From assembly GCA_027442615.1 (NCBI GenBank), contig DAIBBI010000033.1, forward strand, positions 1 through 64,000: DNA of 64,000 bases. The letters run 5' to 3'. The stretch is from JAJZRV01 sp027442615. Lineage in GTDB: Bacteria > Pseudomonadota > Gammaproteobacteria > Burkholderiales > Ferrovaceae. Of this stretch, positions 7,764 through 15,944 are shown piece by piece. Below the pieces are notes generated by a model. That model was given only the letters and a program-made list of their open reading frames with translations. It searched no databases and had not been told where the DNA came from. The position numbers and the translations under genes are program-made. Within the stretch, counting starts at the first letter, position 1. Every line of letters begins with the position of its first letter.

Positions 7764-9836
7764 GTGAACCCGAGCCCCTCCAGTAAACTGTTTCTCAACC
7801 GCGAACTGGGCCTCCTGGCGTTCAATCGGCGCGTCCTTCAAATGGCCGAATCCGAGGCCACCCCGCTTCTGGAACGCCTGCGCTACCTGTGCATCGTCAG
7901 CAGCAACCTGGATGAATTTTTTGAAATTCGCGTGGCGGGCCTGAAACAGCAAATCAGCCAGGGCATCGCGGAGTCCGGCCCCGACGGGCTGTCTCCCGCT
8001 GAAGTTTTTCAGAGGGTCTGCGCCGAAGCCCACGACCTGATTGACCATCAATATGCCCTGCTCAATGATACCGTCCTGCCGCGGCTCGCCCAGGAGGGCA
8101 TCTGTTTCCACCGGCGCGGCTATTGGACGGAAGCCCAGCGCACCTGGGCGCGGGATTACTTCTTCCGGGAAATCATGCCCGTGCTGACGCCGATCGGGCT
8201 CGACACCGCCCATCCCTTTCCCCGCATTCTCAACAAAAGCCTCAACTTTGCCGTGGAACTTTCCGGCAAGGATGCCTTTGGCCGCAACTCGGACAATGCG
8301 GTGGTCCAGGCGCCGCGCACCCTGCCCCGTTTTATCCGTCTGCCCGCCGCCATTGCTGGCTGCCCCTACGGCTTCATCTTCCTGTCTTCCATCCTGCACG
8401 CCAACGTGGGCGAGTTGTTTCAGGGCATGGAGGTTGAAGGGTGCTACCAGTTTCGCGTCACACGCAACAGCGAACTTTTTCTGGAAGAGGAGGAGGCCAA
8501 AAACCTGCGCCTCATTCTGCAGGGGGAGTTGAGCCATCGCCAGTTCGGCGACGAAGTGCGCCTGGAAGTGGCCGAGAACTGTTCCGAGAGCATGGCCAGA
8601 TTCCTGCTGAATACCTTCAGCCTGGACGAAAGCGATCTCTATCGCGTCAATGGCCCGGTCAACCTGGTGCGACTGATGCAGGTGGCAGACATGGTGGACC
8701 GCCCCGACCTGCGCTTTCCACGCTTCACGCAAAGCCTCCCTCGGGAGTTTGAGAAGCAGCCCGATCTGTTTGCAGCGATTCGCAAAAAGGACGTGCTGCT
8801 GCATCACCCCTTCCAGTCCTTTGCCCCGGTAGTGGAATTTGTGCGCAAGTCCGCAAGCGATCCGCAAGTGCAGGCCATCAAGCAGACGGTGTATCGCGCC
8901 GGCACCGATTCGGAATTGATTGACGCCCTCATCGATGCGGCCCATCAGGGCAAGGAGGTCACCGTGGTGGTGGAGCTCCTGGCACGCTTCGACGAGGAGG
9001 CCAACATCAACTGGGCAGCCAAACTGGAGGAGGCCGGCGCGCACGTGGTATATGGCGTCTTTGGTTATAAAACCCATGCCAAGATGTGCATGGTGATCCG
9101 CCGCGAAGCGGGGGTACTGCGCCGCTATGTGCACCTTGGCACGGGTAACTATCACTCCAAGACCACCAAGCTCTACACCGACTTCGGGCTCTTTACCGCC
9201 GATGGGGACATCACCGCGGACGTCAATGAAATCTTCCTGCAGATCACGGGCCTTGGACGACATGCCGGATTAAAGCGCCTTTTTCAATCCCCCTTCACGC
9301 TCCACTCCGAACTGACCGGCGCCATCCTGCGTGAAATCGCACATGCCAAGGCTGGTCGCAAGGCGCGCATCATCGCCAAGATGAATGCGCTCACCGAACC
9401 CGCCATCATCGAAACCCTTTATGCCGCAGGACAGGCGGGCGTGCGCGTGGACCTGATCGTGCGCGGCGTTTGCCTGCTGCGCCCTGGCGTGCCCGGATTG
9501 TCGGAAGGCATTCGCGTGGTTTCCATCATCGGCCGTTTTCTGGAACATCACCGCGTGTTTTATTTCCATAACGGCGGCGCGGACGACATTTTCATTTCCA
9601 GTGCCGACTGGATGGAACGCAATTTCTTCCGGCGCATCGAGGCCTGTGTACCCGTTTTGGACCCCGGCATCAAGCGTCGTATGATGACGGAAGGGCTCCG
9701 CCCTTATTTGCGGGACAACGTGCAAAGCTGGGAAATGAATGGCCAGGGCGAATACCGGCGTCGTAGCGCCCGTGGCGGCCGGCATTTTTCGGCACACGAT
9801 TTTCTGCTGGAACGATTTTCCCAGCCACCCCAGTAA
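7764..9836 (+). CDS. ppk: polyphosphate kinase 1
   Basis: A 690-residue enzyme that reversibly polymerises the gamma-phosphate of ATP into polyphosphate. The family start FLNRELGLLAFNRRVL is at about residues 10-25. The catalytic region contains TVYRAGTDSELIDAL, YGVFGYKTHAKMCMV (with the phosphorylated His) and HLGTGNYHSKTT. SADWMERN lies in the C-terminal domain. No in-frame ATG precedes the conserved start, so I use the GTG at 7764. It is divergent from the OlsB-like gene and 15 bases before sixA. Confidence 0.96.
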   Translation: MNPSPSSKLFLNRELGLLAFNRRVLQMAESEATPLLERLRYLCIVSSNLDEFFEIRVAGLKQQISQGIAESGPDGLSPAEVFQRVCAEAHDLIDHQYALLNDTVLPRLAQEGICFHRRGYWTEAQRTWARDYFFREIMPVLTPIGLDTAHPFPRILNKSLNFAVELSGKDAFGRNSDNAVVQAPRTLPRFIRLPAAIAGCPYGFIFLSSILHANVGELFQGMEVEGCYQFRVTRNSELFLEEEEAKNLRLILQGELSHRQFGDEVRLEVAENCSESMARFLLNTFSLDESDLYRVNGPVNLVRLMQVADMVDRPDLRFPRFTQSLPREFEKQPDLFAAIRKKDVLLHHPFQSFAPVVEFVRKSASDPQVQAIKQTVYRAGTDSELIDALIDAAHQGKEVTVVVELLARFDEEANINWAAKLEEAGAHVVYGVFGYKTHAKMCMVIRREAGVLRRYVHLGTGNYHSKTTKLYTDFGLFTADGDITADVNEIFLQITGLGRHAGLKRLFQSPFTLHSELTGAILREIAHAKAGRKARIIAKMNALTEPAIIETLYAAGQAGVRVDLIVRGVCLLRPGVPGLSEGIRVVSIIGRFLEHHRVFYFHNGGADDIFISSADWMERNFFRRIEACVPVLDPGIKRRMMTEGLRPYLRDNVQSWEMNGQGEYRRRSARGGRHFSAHDFLLERFSQPPQ

Positions 9837-9851
9837 CGCGGGAGGAAGACC

Positions 9852-10304
9852 ATGGATTTGATTCTGTGGCGCCATGCCGAAGCCGAAGACAGCTTCCCGG
9901 ACCAGGACCGCGCGCTGACGGTGCGCGGCCAGCATCAGGCACTGCGTGTGGCGCAATGGCTGAGCGGCTCCCTGAACGCGCCCTATCGCGTCATCGCAAG
10001 CCCCGCCGTGCGCACACAAAGCACGGCCTCGGCGCTCACCCCCGACTTTGAAACCAGCCGCCTGGTGGGCGTGGGCGCCACCCCCGAGCAGATCCTCAAG
10101 GCGGCCCAATGGCCCGATGCCCCCACCACCGTGATCGTGGTGGGCCACCAGCCTTCGCTGGGTCAAACTGCCGCACTATTGCTGTCAGGGCGAGCCGATC
10201 ACTGGAGCGTGCGCAAGGGTGCCCTGTGGTGGCTGTCGTATCGGGATCGCCACGGCTCGGGACAGGTGGTGCTGCGCGCCGTGCTCAACCCCGAGTTTGT
10301 TTAG
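9852..10304 (+). CDS. sixA: SixA-type phosphohistidine phosphatase
   Basis: A 150-residue histidine-phosphatase-superfamily protein. LILWRHAEAED carries the catalytic RHA motif, DRALTVRGQHQA follows, ASPAVRTQSTA holds the second Arg, and VVVGHQPSL has the second catalytic His. Characterised SixA proteins dephosphorylate phosphohistidines. A strong GGAGGA lies six bases before the ATG. It follows ppk closely and is probably co-transcribed, which hints at a link to phosphate or polyphosphate metabolism. Its last 20 bases overlap the end of convergent glmM. Confidence 0.88.
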   Translation: MDLILWRHAEAEDSFPDQDRALTVRGQHQALRVAQWLSGSLNAPYRVIASPAVRTQSTASALTPDFETSRLVGVGATPEQILKAAQWPDAPTTVIVVGHQPSLGQTAALLLSGRADHWSVRKGALWWLSYRDRHGSGQVVLRAVLNPEFV

Positions 10305-11655
10305 CGGCAGCGAGATCGCGCACCGTGGCCGCGATGGTTTCGACCCAGCGGTCCACGCGCTCGGCATCTGCGCCTTCCACCATCACCCGGATGAGCGGCT
10401 CTGTCCCTGAAGGACGCAAAAGCACGCGGCCCGTCCCGTCAAGATCCTGCTCGGCAGCCTCCACGGCCGCGCGCACCTTGGGGGCCTGCTCCAGGTTCAT
10501 GGGCGCTGCGGTTCGGACGTTGATGAGGCGCTGCGGAAACAGCTTCACTTCGGCCGTGTAATCGCCCAGCGTGGTCGCACTGGACACCAGCGCCGCCAGC
10601 ACCTGCAACGCAGAGACAATGCCATCTCCCGTGGTGTGCTTGTCCCGGCAAATGATGTGTCCCGAATTTTCCCCACCCCAGCGCCAGTCCAACGCCATCA
10701 TCATCTCGAGCACATAGCGGTCTCCCACTCGGGCGCGTGAAAACGGAATGTTGCGCTGGGCCAGAGCCAGTTCCACTGCCAGATTGGTCATGGCTGTACC
10801 CACCACGCCGCCGCTGAAACCGGGTTCCGTCTGGCGATGTTTGACGATGGCATACAACAACTGATCGCCGTCGTAGAGCACGCCCCCGCGATCCACCATC
10901 ATCAGGCGGTCGCCGTCGCCATCCAGCGCAATGCCGAGGTCGGCACGATGCTCCAGCACGGCGGTGCGCAGGGTTTCGGTGTGGGTGGCGCCGCAGTCGG
11001 CATTGATGTTGGTGCCGTTAGGGGCGTTGCCGATGGCCATCACCTCTGCCCCCAGCTCATGAAACACCAGCGGCGCAATGTGATAGGTGGCCCCATGGGC
11101 ACAATCCACCACCAGTTTCAGCCCCTTCAAGTCCAGGGTGGATGGAAAGGTGCTTTTGCAGAATTCAATGTAGCGTCCGGCCGCATCGTCCATGCGCCGA
11201 ACGCGCCCCAGATGTGCCGAGTCGCGGCACTGCATGGGGTTGTCCAGCAGGGCTTCGATGTCCTGCTCGACGCGGTCCGGCAGCTTGGTGCCCTGCGCTG
11301 AAAAAAACTTGATGCCGTTGTCGTCGTAGGGGTTGTGCGAGGCACTGATCATGACCCCGGCCTGCAAACGCAGGGCACGCGTGAGGTAGGCCACCGCCGG
11401 AGTCGGCATGGGACCCAGCAGCACCACGTCCACCCCGGCTGCAGACAGGCCCGCCTCCATGGCGGACTCCAGCATGTAACCCGAAATACGGGTGTCCTTG
11501 CCAATGACCACGCAGGGGCGCGCCCCATCCTGGGCCGCAGCGCGCGCCAGCACGATGCCTGCTGCAAATCCCAGGCGCAGCACCAGCTCTGGGGTAATGG
11601 GCAGATGTCCTACGCGTCCACGGATGCCATCGGTTCCAAAATATTTTCGGCTCAT
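10285..11655 (-). CDS. glmM: phosphoglucosamine mutase
   Basis: A 456-residue enzyme converting glucosamine 6-phosphate to glucosamine 1-phosphate, a precursor of peptidoglycan and lipopolysaccharide. It shows FGTDGIRG at the N-terminus, the phosphoserine loop MISASHNPYDDNGIKFF at about residue 100, metal-binding LDGDGDR at about 240, sugar-binding GGENSGH, and phosphate-binding LRPSGTEPLIRVM near the end. Its ATG overlaps the folP stop by four bases. folP-glmM after ftsH is a classic proteobacterial order. Confidence 0.97.
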   Translation of the reverse strand: MSRKYFGTDGIRGRVGHLPITPELVLRLGFAAGIVLARAAAQDGARPCVVIGKDTRISGYMLESAMEAGLSAAGVDVVLLGPMPTPAVAYLTRALRLQAGVMISASHNPYDDNGIKFFSAQGTKLPDRVEQDIEALLDNPMQCRDSAHLGRVRRMDDAAGRYIEFCKSTFPSTLDLKGLKLVVDCAHGATYHIAPLVFHELGAEVMAIGNAPNGTNINADCGATHTETLRTAVLEHRADLGIALDGDGDRLMMVDRGGVLYDGDQLLYAIVKHRQTEPGFSGGVVGTAMTNLAVELALAQRNIPFSRARVGDRYVLEMMMALDWRWGGENSGHIICRDKHTTGDGIVSALQVLAALVSSATTLGDYTAEVKLFPQRLINVRTAAPMNLEQAPKVRAAVEAAEQDLDGTGRVLLRPSGTEPLIRVMVEGADAERVDRWVETIAATVRDLAAAKQTRG

Positions 11656-12488
11656 GATCTGTCCTCTCCTTCCACGGCTTGCCAGACGGCCAACGCACTG
11701 GCGGTAGCAGCCACGTCATGCACCCTCACCATCCAGGCGCCCCGCATCACGGCCAATAGCGCGGCGGCCACGCTCCCGGAAACCCGGTCGGCCACCCCGC
11801 GCCCCGTCACCGCCCCCAGCACGGATTTGCGCGAGAGTCCCGCCAACAACGGATAGCCTTCGGCGGCGAGCGCATCCAGGCCGCGCAGTAATGCCAGATT
11901 ATGGGCCACCGTCTTGCCAAAGCCAAACCCCGGATCAAGCAGGATGCGATTGCGCGCAATGCCCGCAGCCTCCGCGGCCGCGGCACGCTCCCTGAGAAAT
12001 TGCCCGACCTCGAGCAACACGTCGCCATAATGTGGATTGACTTGCATGTTGGCCGGGGTACCCTGCATGTGCATCAGGCATACGGCCGCGTTGGAGGCAG
12101 CACAACACTCCAATGCGCCTGCGGCACGCAGGGCATTGATGTCATTGACCAGCGTTGCCCCTGCAGCCAGTGCCGCCCGCATGACATCCACATGGCGGGT
12201 GTCGATGGAAATGGGCACCGGCCCCCCCGCCAGTTGCTCGATGACGGGAATGACCCGGCGCAGCTCTTCCTGCAGGGGCACGGGCGTGGCGCCCGGTCGC
12301 GTGGATTCCCCGCCAACGTCCAGCACGGCTGCCCCTTCTTCCATCAACTGGAAGCCCCGTTCCACGGCCCGGTCTACTTCGGTGAAGAGACCGCCGTCAG
12401 AAAAGGAATCCGGGGTGACGTTGAGAATGCCCATGATGAGTGGGCGTTCCAGGGATAACCGGTAACGCCCGCAATGCAGTTCAGCCAT
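11652..12488 (-). CDS. folP: dihydropteroate synthase
   Basis: A 278-residue folate enzyme joining p-aminobenzoate to 6-hydroxymethyl-dihydropterin pyrophosphate; this family is the sulfonamide target. Motifs are MGILNVTPDSFSDGG at about residues 19-34, DVGGESTRPGA, ISIDTRHVDVM, LVNDINALR, LDPGFGFGKT and LLAGLSRKS, plus the C-terminal RVHDV. It overlaps glmM by ATGA and follows the ftsH terminator by 15 bases, so its expression may depend on read-through or on a promoter I could not identify. Confidence 0.97.
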   Translation of the reverse strand: MAELHCGRYRLSLERPLIMGILNVTPDSFSDGGLFTEVDRAVERGFQLMEEGAAVLDVGGESTRPGATPVPLQEELRRVIPVIEQLAGGPVPISIDTRHVDVMRAALAAGATLVNDINALRAAGALECCAASNAAVCLMHMQGTPANMQVNPHYGDVLLEVGQFLRERAAAAEAAGIARNRILLDPGFGFGKTVAHNLALLRGLDALAAEGYPLLAGLSRKSVLGAVTGRGVADRVSGSVAAALLAVMRGAWMVRVHDVAATASALAVWQAVEGEDRS

Positions 12489-12503
12489 CGTTGATGCGCC
12501 TGT

Positions 12504-12528
12504 AAAAAAAACCCGGGTTGCCCCGGGA
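12504..12528 (-). terminator. rho-independent terminator after ftsH
   Basis: On the minus strand CCCGGG-GCAA-CCCGGG is followed by eight T. It lies 8 bases after the ftsH stop and before folP, and should reduce read-through into folP-glmM. Confidence 0.85.
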
Positions 12529-12535
12529 TGATGGT

Positions 12536-14437
12536 TCAGGTTTCCTGTGCGGGCCGCGCTGGCCCGGGAGCCGCCCCGGTCGTGGTGCCCGTCGCTGCAG
12601 GTGGCGGTGCATTCGGGGTGGTCATGCTGGGCTTGGGCGGTCGCGGAGGGCGGCCAGCCATGATGTCCTCAATCTGCTCGGCGTCGATGGTTTCCCACTC
12701 CAGCAACGCATGCGCCATGGCTTCAATCTTGTCACGATTGGCTTCGATGAGCCGGCGCGCCAGGCCATACTGCTCATCGACGATGCGGCGAATTTCAGCA
12801 TCCACCTTCTGCATGGTGGCTTCTGAAACATTCTTGTGCGTTGTGATGGATCGTCCCAGAAACACCTCGCCTTCGTTCTCGCCGTACACCACAGGACCCA
12901 GGCTGTCCGACATGCCCCATTGGGTCACCATGCGCCGTGCCATTTCCGTGGCGCGTTCAAAATCGTTGCTGGCCCCCGTAGTCATCTGGTTCATGAACAC
13001 TTCTTCGGCGATGCGCCCGCCAAAGAGCACGGAAATGTTCTGCAGGATCTGCTCGCGGTTCATGCTGTAGCGATCTTCCGTGGGCAACTGCATGGTGACG
13101 CCCAAGGCACGCCCCCGTGGAATGATGGTGACTTTGTGGACGGGATCCGTGCGGTCCAGCAAGCGTGCCACCACGGCGTGACCGGATTCGTGGTATGCCG
13201 TATTGCGGCGTTCCTGCTCGGGCATCACCATGGAGCGACGCTCAGCCCCCATGATGATCTTGTCCTTGGCGCGCTCGAAGTCTTCCATGTCCACCAGCCG
13301 CTTGTTGCTGCGGGCAGCAAACAGCGCCGCTTCATTGACGAGGTTGGCGAGATCAGCGCCCGAAAACCCTGGCGTGCCGCGTGCAATGATGTCTGCTCGC
13401 ACGTCCGGTGCAATCGGCACCTTGCGCATGTGTACCAGCAGGATTTGCTCGCGCCCGCGGATGTCGGGCAGGGGCACCACCACCTGGCGGTCAAAGCGAC
13501 CCGGGCGCATCAGGGCCGGATCCAGCACATCCGGACGGTTGGTGGCCGCAATCACGATCACCCCCACCGTGCCTTCAAAACCATCCATCTCCACCAGCAA
13601 CTGGTTGAGGGTCTGTTCGCGCTCGTCGTTGCCGCCGCCCAGTCCCGCGCCGCGCTGCCGACCCACCGCATCGATTTCGTCGATGAAGACGATGCAGGGT
13701 GCGCTTTTCTTGGCCTGTTCGAACATATCGCGCACGCGTGCGGCACCCACCCCCACGAACATTTCCACGAAGTCGGAACCCGAAATGCTGAAGAACGGCA
13801 CCTTGGCTTCGCCGGCAATGGCACGCGCCAACAAGGTCTTCCCGGTACCGGGGCTACCCACCATCAGCACACCGCGTGGAATGCGCCCGCCGAGTTTCTG
13901 GAATTTGCTGGGATCGCGCAGAAACTCCACCAGTTCGGAGACCTCTTCCTTGGCCTCATCCACCCCGGCCACATCGGCAAAGGTGACGGGATTGGTGTTT
14001 TCATCCAGCATGCGCGCCCGGCTCTTGCCGAAGGAAAAGGCCCCGCCGCGTCCACCCCCCTGCATCTGGCGCATGAAGAATATCCATACTCCGATCAGCA
14101 GCAGCATCGGGAACCAGGACATCAGGAGGTTCATGAAAATGGACGGCTCTTCTTCCGGCTTGGCCGAGACCGCCACGCCGTACTTGAGCAGGTCGCTCAC
14201 GAGCCATGGGTCGGAAGGCGCGTAGGAGGTGAAGGGTTTGCCGTCGGTCTTTTCTCCGCGCAGGGCACGCCCGTCAATGACCACTTTGGCCACATGACCG
14301 GCCTTCATCTCGTCGATGAAGGATGAATAGGTCAGGACGTCGGTGGTGGGCTGGCGCCCCTGAAACTGGCTGACCAACAGCATCAGCACGACTCCCACGA
14401 ACAACCAGGCCAGAATGTTTTTGAAGATACTGTTCAA
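12536..14437 (-). CDS. ftsH: ATP-dependent zinc metalloprotease FtsH
   Basis: A membrane-anchored AAA+ protease (633 residues) that degrades misfolded membrane proteins and regulatory targets. Two N-terminal membrane helices (about residues 8-25 and 102-122) flank a periplasmic domain. The AAA domain has Walker A GSPGTGKT (about 194-201), the FVGVGAARVRD pore region, Walker B CIVFIDEIDA and the SRH with RPGRFDR. The protease domain has HESGH. The frame opens at a TTG at 14452, but GGAGGA overlaps those codons and sits seven bases before the TTG at 14437, which I take as the start. The C-terminal tail is Pro/Ala/Thr-rich. Confidence 0.96.
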   Translation of the reverse strand: MNSIFKNILAWLFVGVVLMLLVSQFQGRQPTTDVLTYSSFIDEMKAGHVAKVVIDGRALRGEKTDGKPFTSYAPSDPWLVSDLLKYGVAVSAKPEEEPSIFMNLLMSWFPMLLLIGVWIFFMRQMQGGGRGGAFSFGKSRARMLDENTNPVTFADVAGVDEAKEEVSELVEFLRDPSKFQKLGGRIPRGVLMVGSPGTGKTLLARAIAGEAKVPFFSISGSDFVEMFVGVGAARVRDMFEQAKKSAPCIVFIDEIDAVGRQRGAGLGGGNDEREQTLNQLLVEMDGFEGTVGVIVIAATNRPDVLDPALMRPGRFDRQVVVPLPDIRGREQILLVHMRKVPIAPDVRADIIARGTPGFSGADLANLVNEAALFAARSNKRLVDMEDFERAKDKIIMGAERRSMVMPEQERRNTAYHESGHAVVARLLDRTDPVHKVTIIPRGRALGVTMQLPTEDRYSMNREQILQNISVLFGGRIAEEVFMNQMTTGASNDFERATEMARRMVTQWGMSDSLGPVVYGENEGEVFLGRSITTHKNVSEATMQKVDAEIRRIVDEQYGLARRLIEANRDKIEAMAHALLEWETIDAEQIEDIMAGRPPRPPKPSMTTPNAPPPAATGTTTGAAPGPARPAQET

Positions 14438-14516
14438 GACGGATTCCTCCAAGCGCTCACGCCACTCCGCGGGCAGATCAAGCCCCGTGGGTTCATTGTA
14501 ATCCTAAAACCGGCCC

Positions 14517-15176
14517 TCAATCAGCGTGAAAGTGATGCCGCAACGCTTCCTGTGCCCCAGCTTTGGGGGTTTTTCCCAACAAATAGACTTCCGGGCTACG
14601 GTCCCGCGAAGCTGCGGGCTTGCGGGTCGCCACGGATTCAAACACCGATCTCATCAGCCGGACAAAGGGTTCGAAATCCAGTCCGTGGAACACTTTGACC
14701 AAAAATTTTCCATTTGGTTTCAAAGTGTTAATCGAAAATTCCAGGGCCGCTTCCCACAGTTCCGTGGCCCGGGCCTGGTCATACAGGGCCACGCCACTTA
14801 CATTGGGGGCTAAATCAGATAAAACAAGGTCTGCCCCGCCTTCCGTCAATCCGGCAGCGAGCGCGCGGCGCACCCCGGGGTCATTGAAGTCGCCCTGGAT
14901 GAACTGTACCCCCTCCAGCGGAACCATGGGCAGGAGGTCGATGGCCCACACTTCACCGCGCCGCCCCATGCGGTTTCGCGCCACCTGGGACCACCCGCCA
15001 GGTGCAGCACCGAGGTCCACCACCTGCAGGCCGGGCAACAACAGCCGGTCGCGGTCGTCGATTTCCATCAGCTTGTAGGAAGCGCGGGAGCGATAACCTT
15101 CGAGGCGCGCTTTTTTGACGAAAGGATCGTTGACGTGCTCCCGCATCCAGGCCTTGCTGGTTCGGGTGGGTTTCAT
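14517..15176 (-). CDS. rlmE: 23S rRNA 2'-O-ribose methyltransferase RlmE
   Basis: A 219-residue SAM-dependent methyltransferase (FtsJ/RrmJ) modifying U2552 of 23S rRNA in E. coli. It has SRASYKLMEI with the first catalytic Lys, the SAM-binding VDLGAAPGGWSQ, DLVLSDLAPNVSG, and FLVKVFHG with the second catalytic Lys. The frame extends to 15242, but the ATG at 15176 aligns with family starts and overlaps the yhbY stop as ATGA. It lies upstream of ftsH on the same strand, as in many proteobacteria. Confidence 0.95.
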   Translation of the reverse strand: MKPTRTSKAWMREHVNDPFVKKARLEGYRSRASYKLMEIDDRDRLLLPGLQVVDLGAAPGGWSQVARNRMGRRGEVWAIDLLPMVPLEGVQFIQGDFNDPGVRRALAAGLTEGGADLVLSDLAPNVSGVALYDQARATELWEAALEFSINTLKPNGKFLVKVFHGLDFEPFVRLMRSVFESVATRKPAASRDRSPEVYLLGKTPKAGAQEALRHHFHAD

Positions 15177-15496
15177 CGTGGACGATACAGTACCAACACC
15201 TTGCCGATTTGCTGCACCGGTGCCGCCGAAAGGCGCTGGCAAATGGCGTCCTGTATCGCTGCGCGGGCGGTGCTGTCGCCTTCGGGCACCTTGAGCTTGA
15301 TGAGCTCATGCGCCTTCAGGGCGCGTTCAATTTCCAGCAATACCGCATCGGTGAGGCCAGCATGACCCAGCATCACCACCGGGTTGAGAGCATGCGCCCG
15401 TGCCCGCAACGCACTGCGTTGGGCCGGAGTCAGATGCAACGCCTGTCCCGACCCGGGCAAAACCGGCTTAGCCGTATCTGACGTCGAGGATTTCAT
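15173..15496 (-). CDS. yhbY: YhbY-family ribosome assembly RNA-binding protein
   Basis: A 107-residue protein with one CRM domain. LTPAQRSALRARAHAL, then PVVMLGHAGLTDAVLLEIERAL with the GxxG-like loop, and HELIKLKV are typical. Family members associate with pre-50S particles. Its first codons overlap the 3' end of greA by 29 bases. A shorter N-terminus is possible, but no better start is visible. It is coupled to rlmE by a 4-base overlap, which suits a shared role in large-subunit maturation. Confidence 0.88.
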   Translation of the reverse strand: MKSSTSDTAKPVLPGSGQALHLTPAQRSALRARAHALNPVVMLGHAGLTDAVLLEIERALKAHELIKLKVPEGDSTARAAIQDAICQRLSAAPVQQIGKVLVLYRPR

Positions 15497-15944
15497 ATTC
15501 CTTTACCCCGCCTGGTGCGTTGACTTCGGCCACATCGCCCGCAAATTTTCCAATCAGGGAGCGGGCAATGGGAGAACTGATGGAAATTTTTCCTTCCTTG
15601 ATGTCGGCTTCGTCCTCACCCACGATCTGGTAGGTCACGACGTCCCCGGAGGCCACGTCTTCCAGTTCCACCGTGGAGGCGAACACGCAGCGTCCATCCG
15701 GGTCGAGCAGGGAGGGGTCAATCACCTGGGCATTGGAGAGCTTGGACTCCAGATCGGCGATTCTGCCTTCGATGAAGGACTGGCGTTCCTTGGCGGCATC
15801 GTACTCGGCGTTTTCAGAAAGATCGCCCTGCGCACGGGCTTCGCTGATGGCCTGTATGACTGCTGGCCGTTGCACATGCTTGAGATTATGCAGTTCGGCC
15901 TTCAGTTTTTCGGCCCCCACCACCGTCAATGGGACTTTGTTCAT
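15468..15944 (-). CDS. greA: transcription elongation factor GreA
   Basis: A 158-residue factor that rescues backtracked RNA polymerase by stimulating transcript cleavage. The N-terminal coiled coil includes LTVVGAEKLKAELHNLK and the acidic tip GDLSENAEYDAAKERQ. The C-terminal FKBP-like domain has VGEDEADIKEGKIS and SPIARSLIGK. The ATG at 15944 overlaps the carB stop by four bases, and the longer upstream frame lies within carB. carA-carB-greA is a common proteobacterial arrangement. Confidence 0.97.
   Translation of the reverse strand: MNKVPLTVVGAEKLKAELHNLKHVQRPAVIQAISEARAQGDLSENAEYDAAKERQSFIEGRIADLESKLSNAQVIDPSLLDPDGRCVFASTVELEDVASGDVVTYQIVGEDEADIKEGKISISSPIARSLIGKFAGDVAEVNAPGGVKEYEILDVRYG

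Noticed and set aside
7629..9263. 544-codon minus-strand frame opposite ppk
   Set aside because: It overlaps ppk completely, and the ppk active-site motifs make the plus-strand reading certain.
12836..14326. 496-codon plus-strand frame opposite ftsH
   Set aside because: Antisense to ftsH, with low-complexity His-rich composition and no family signature.
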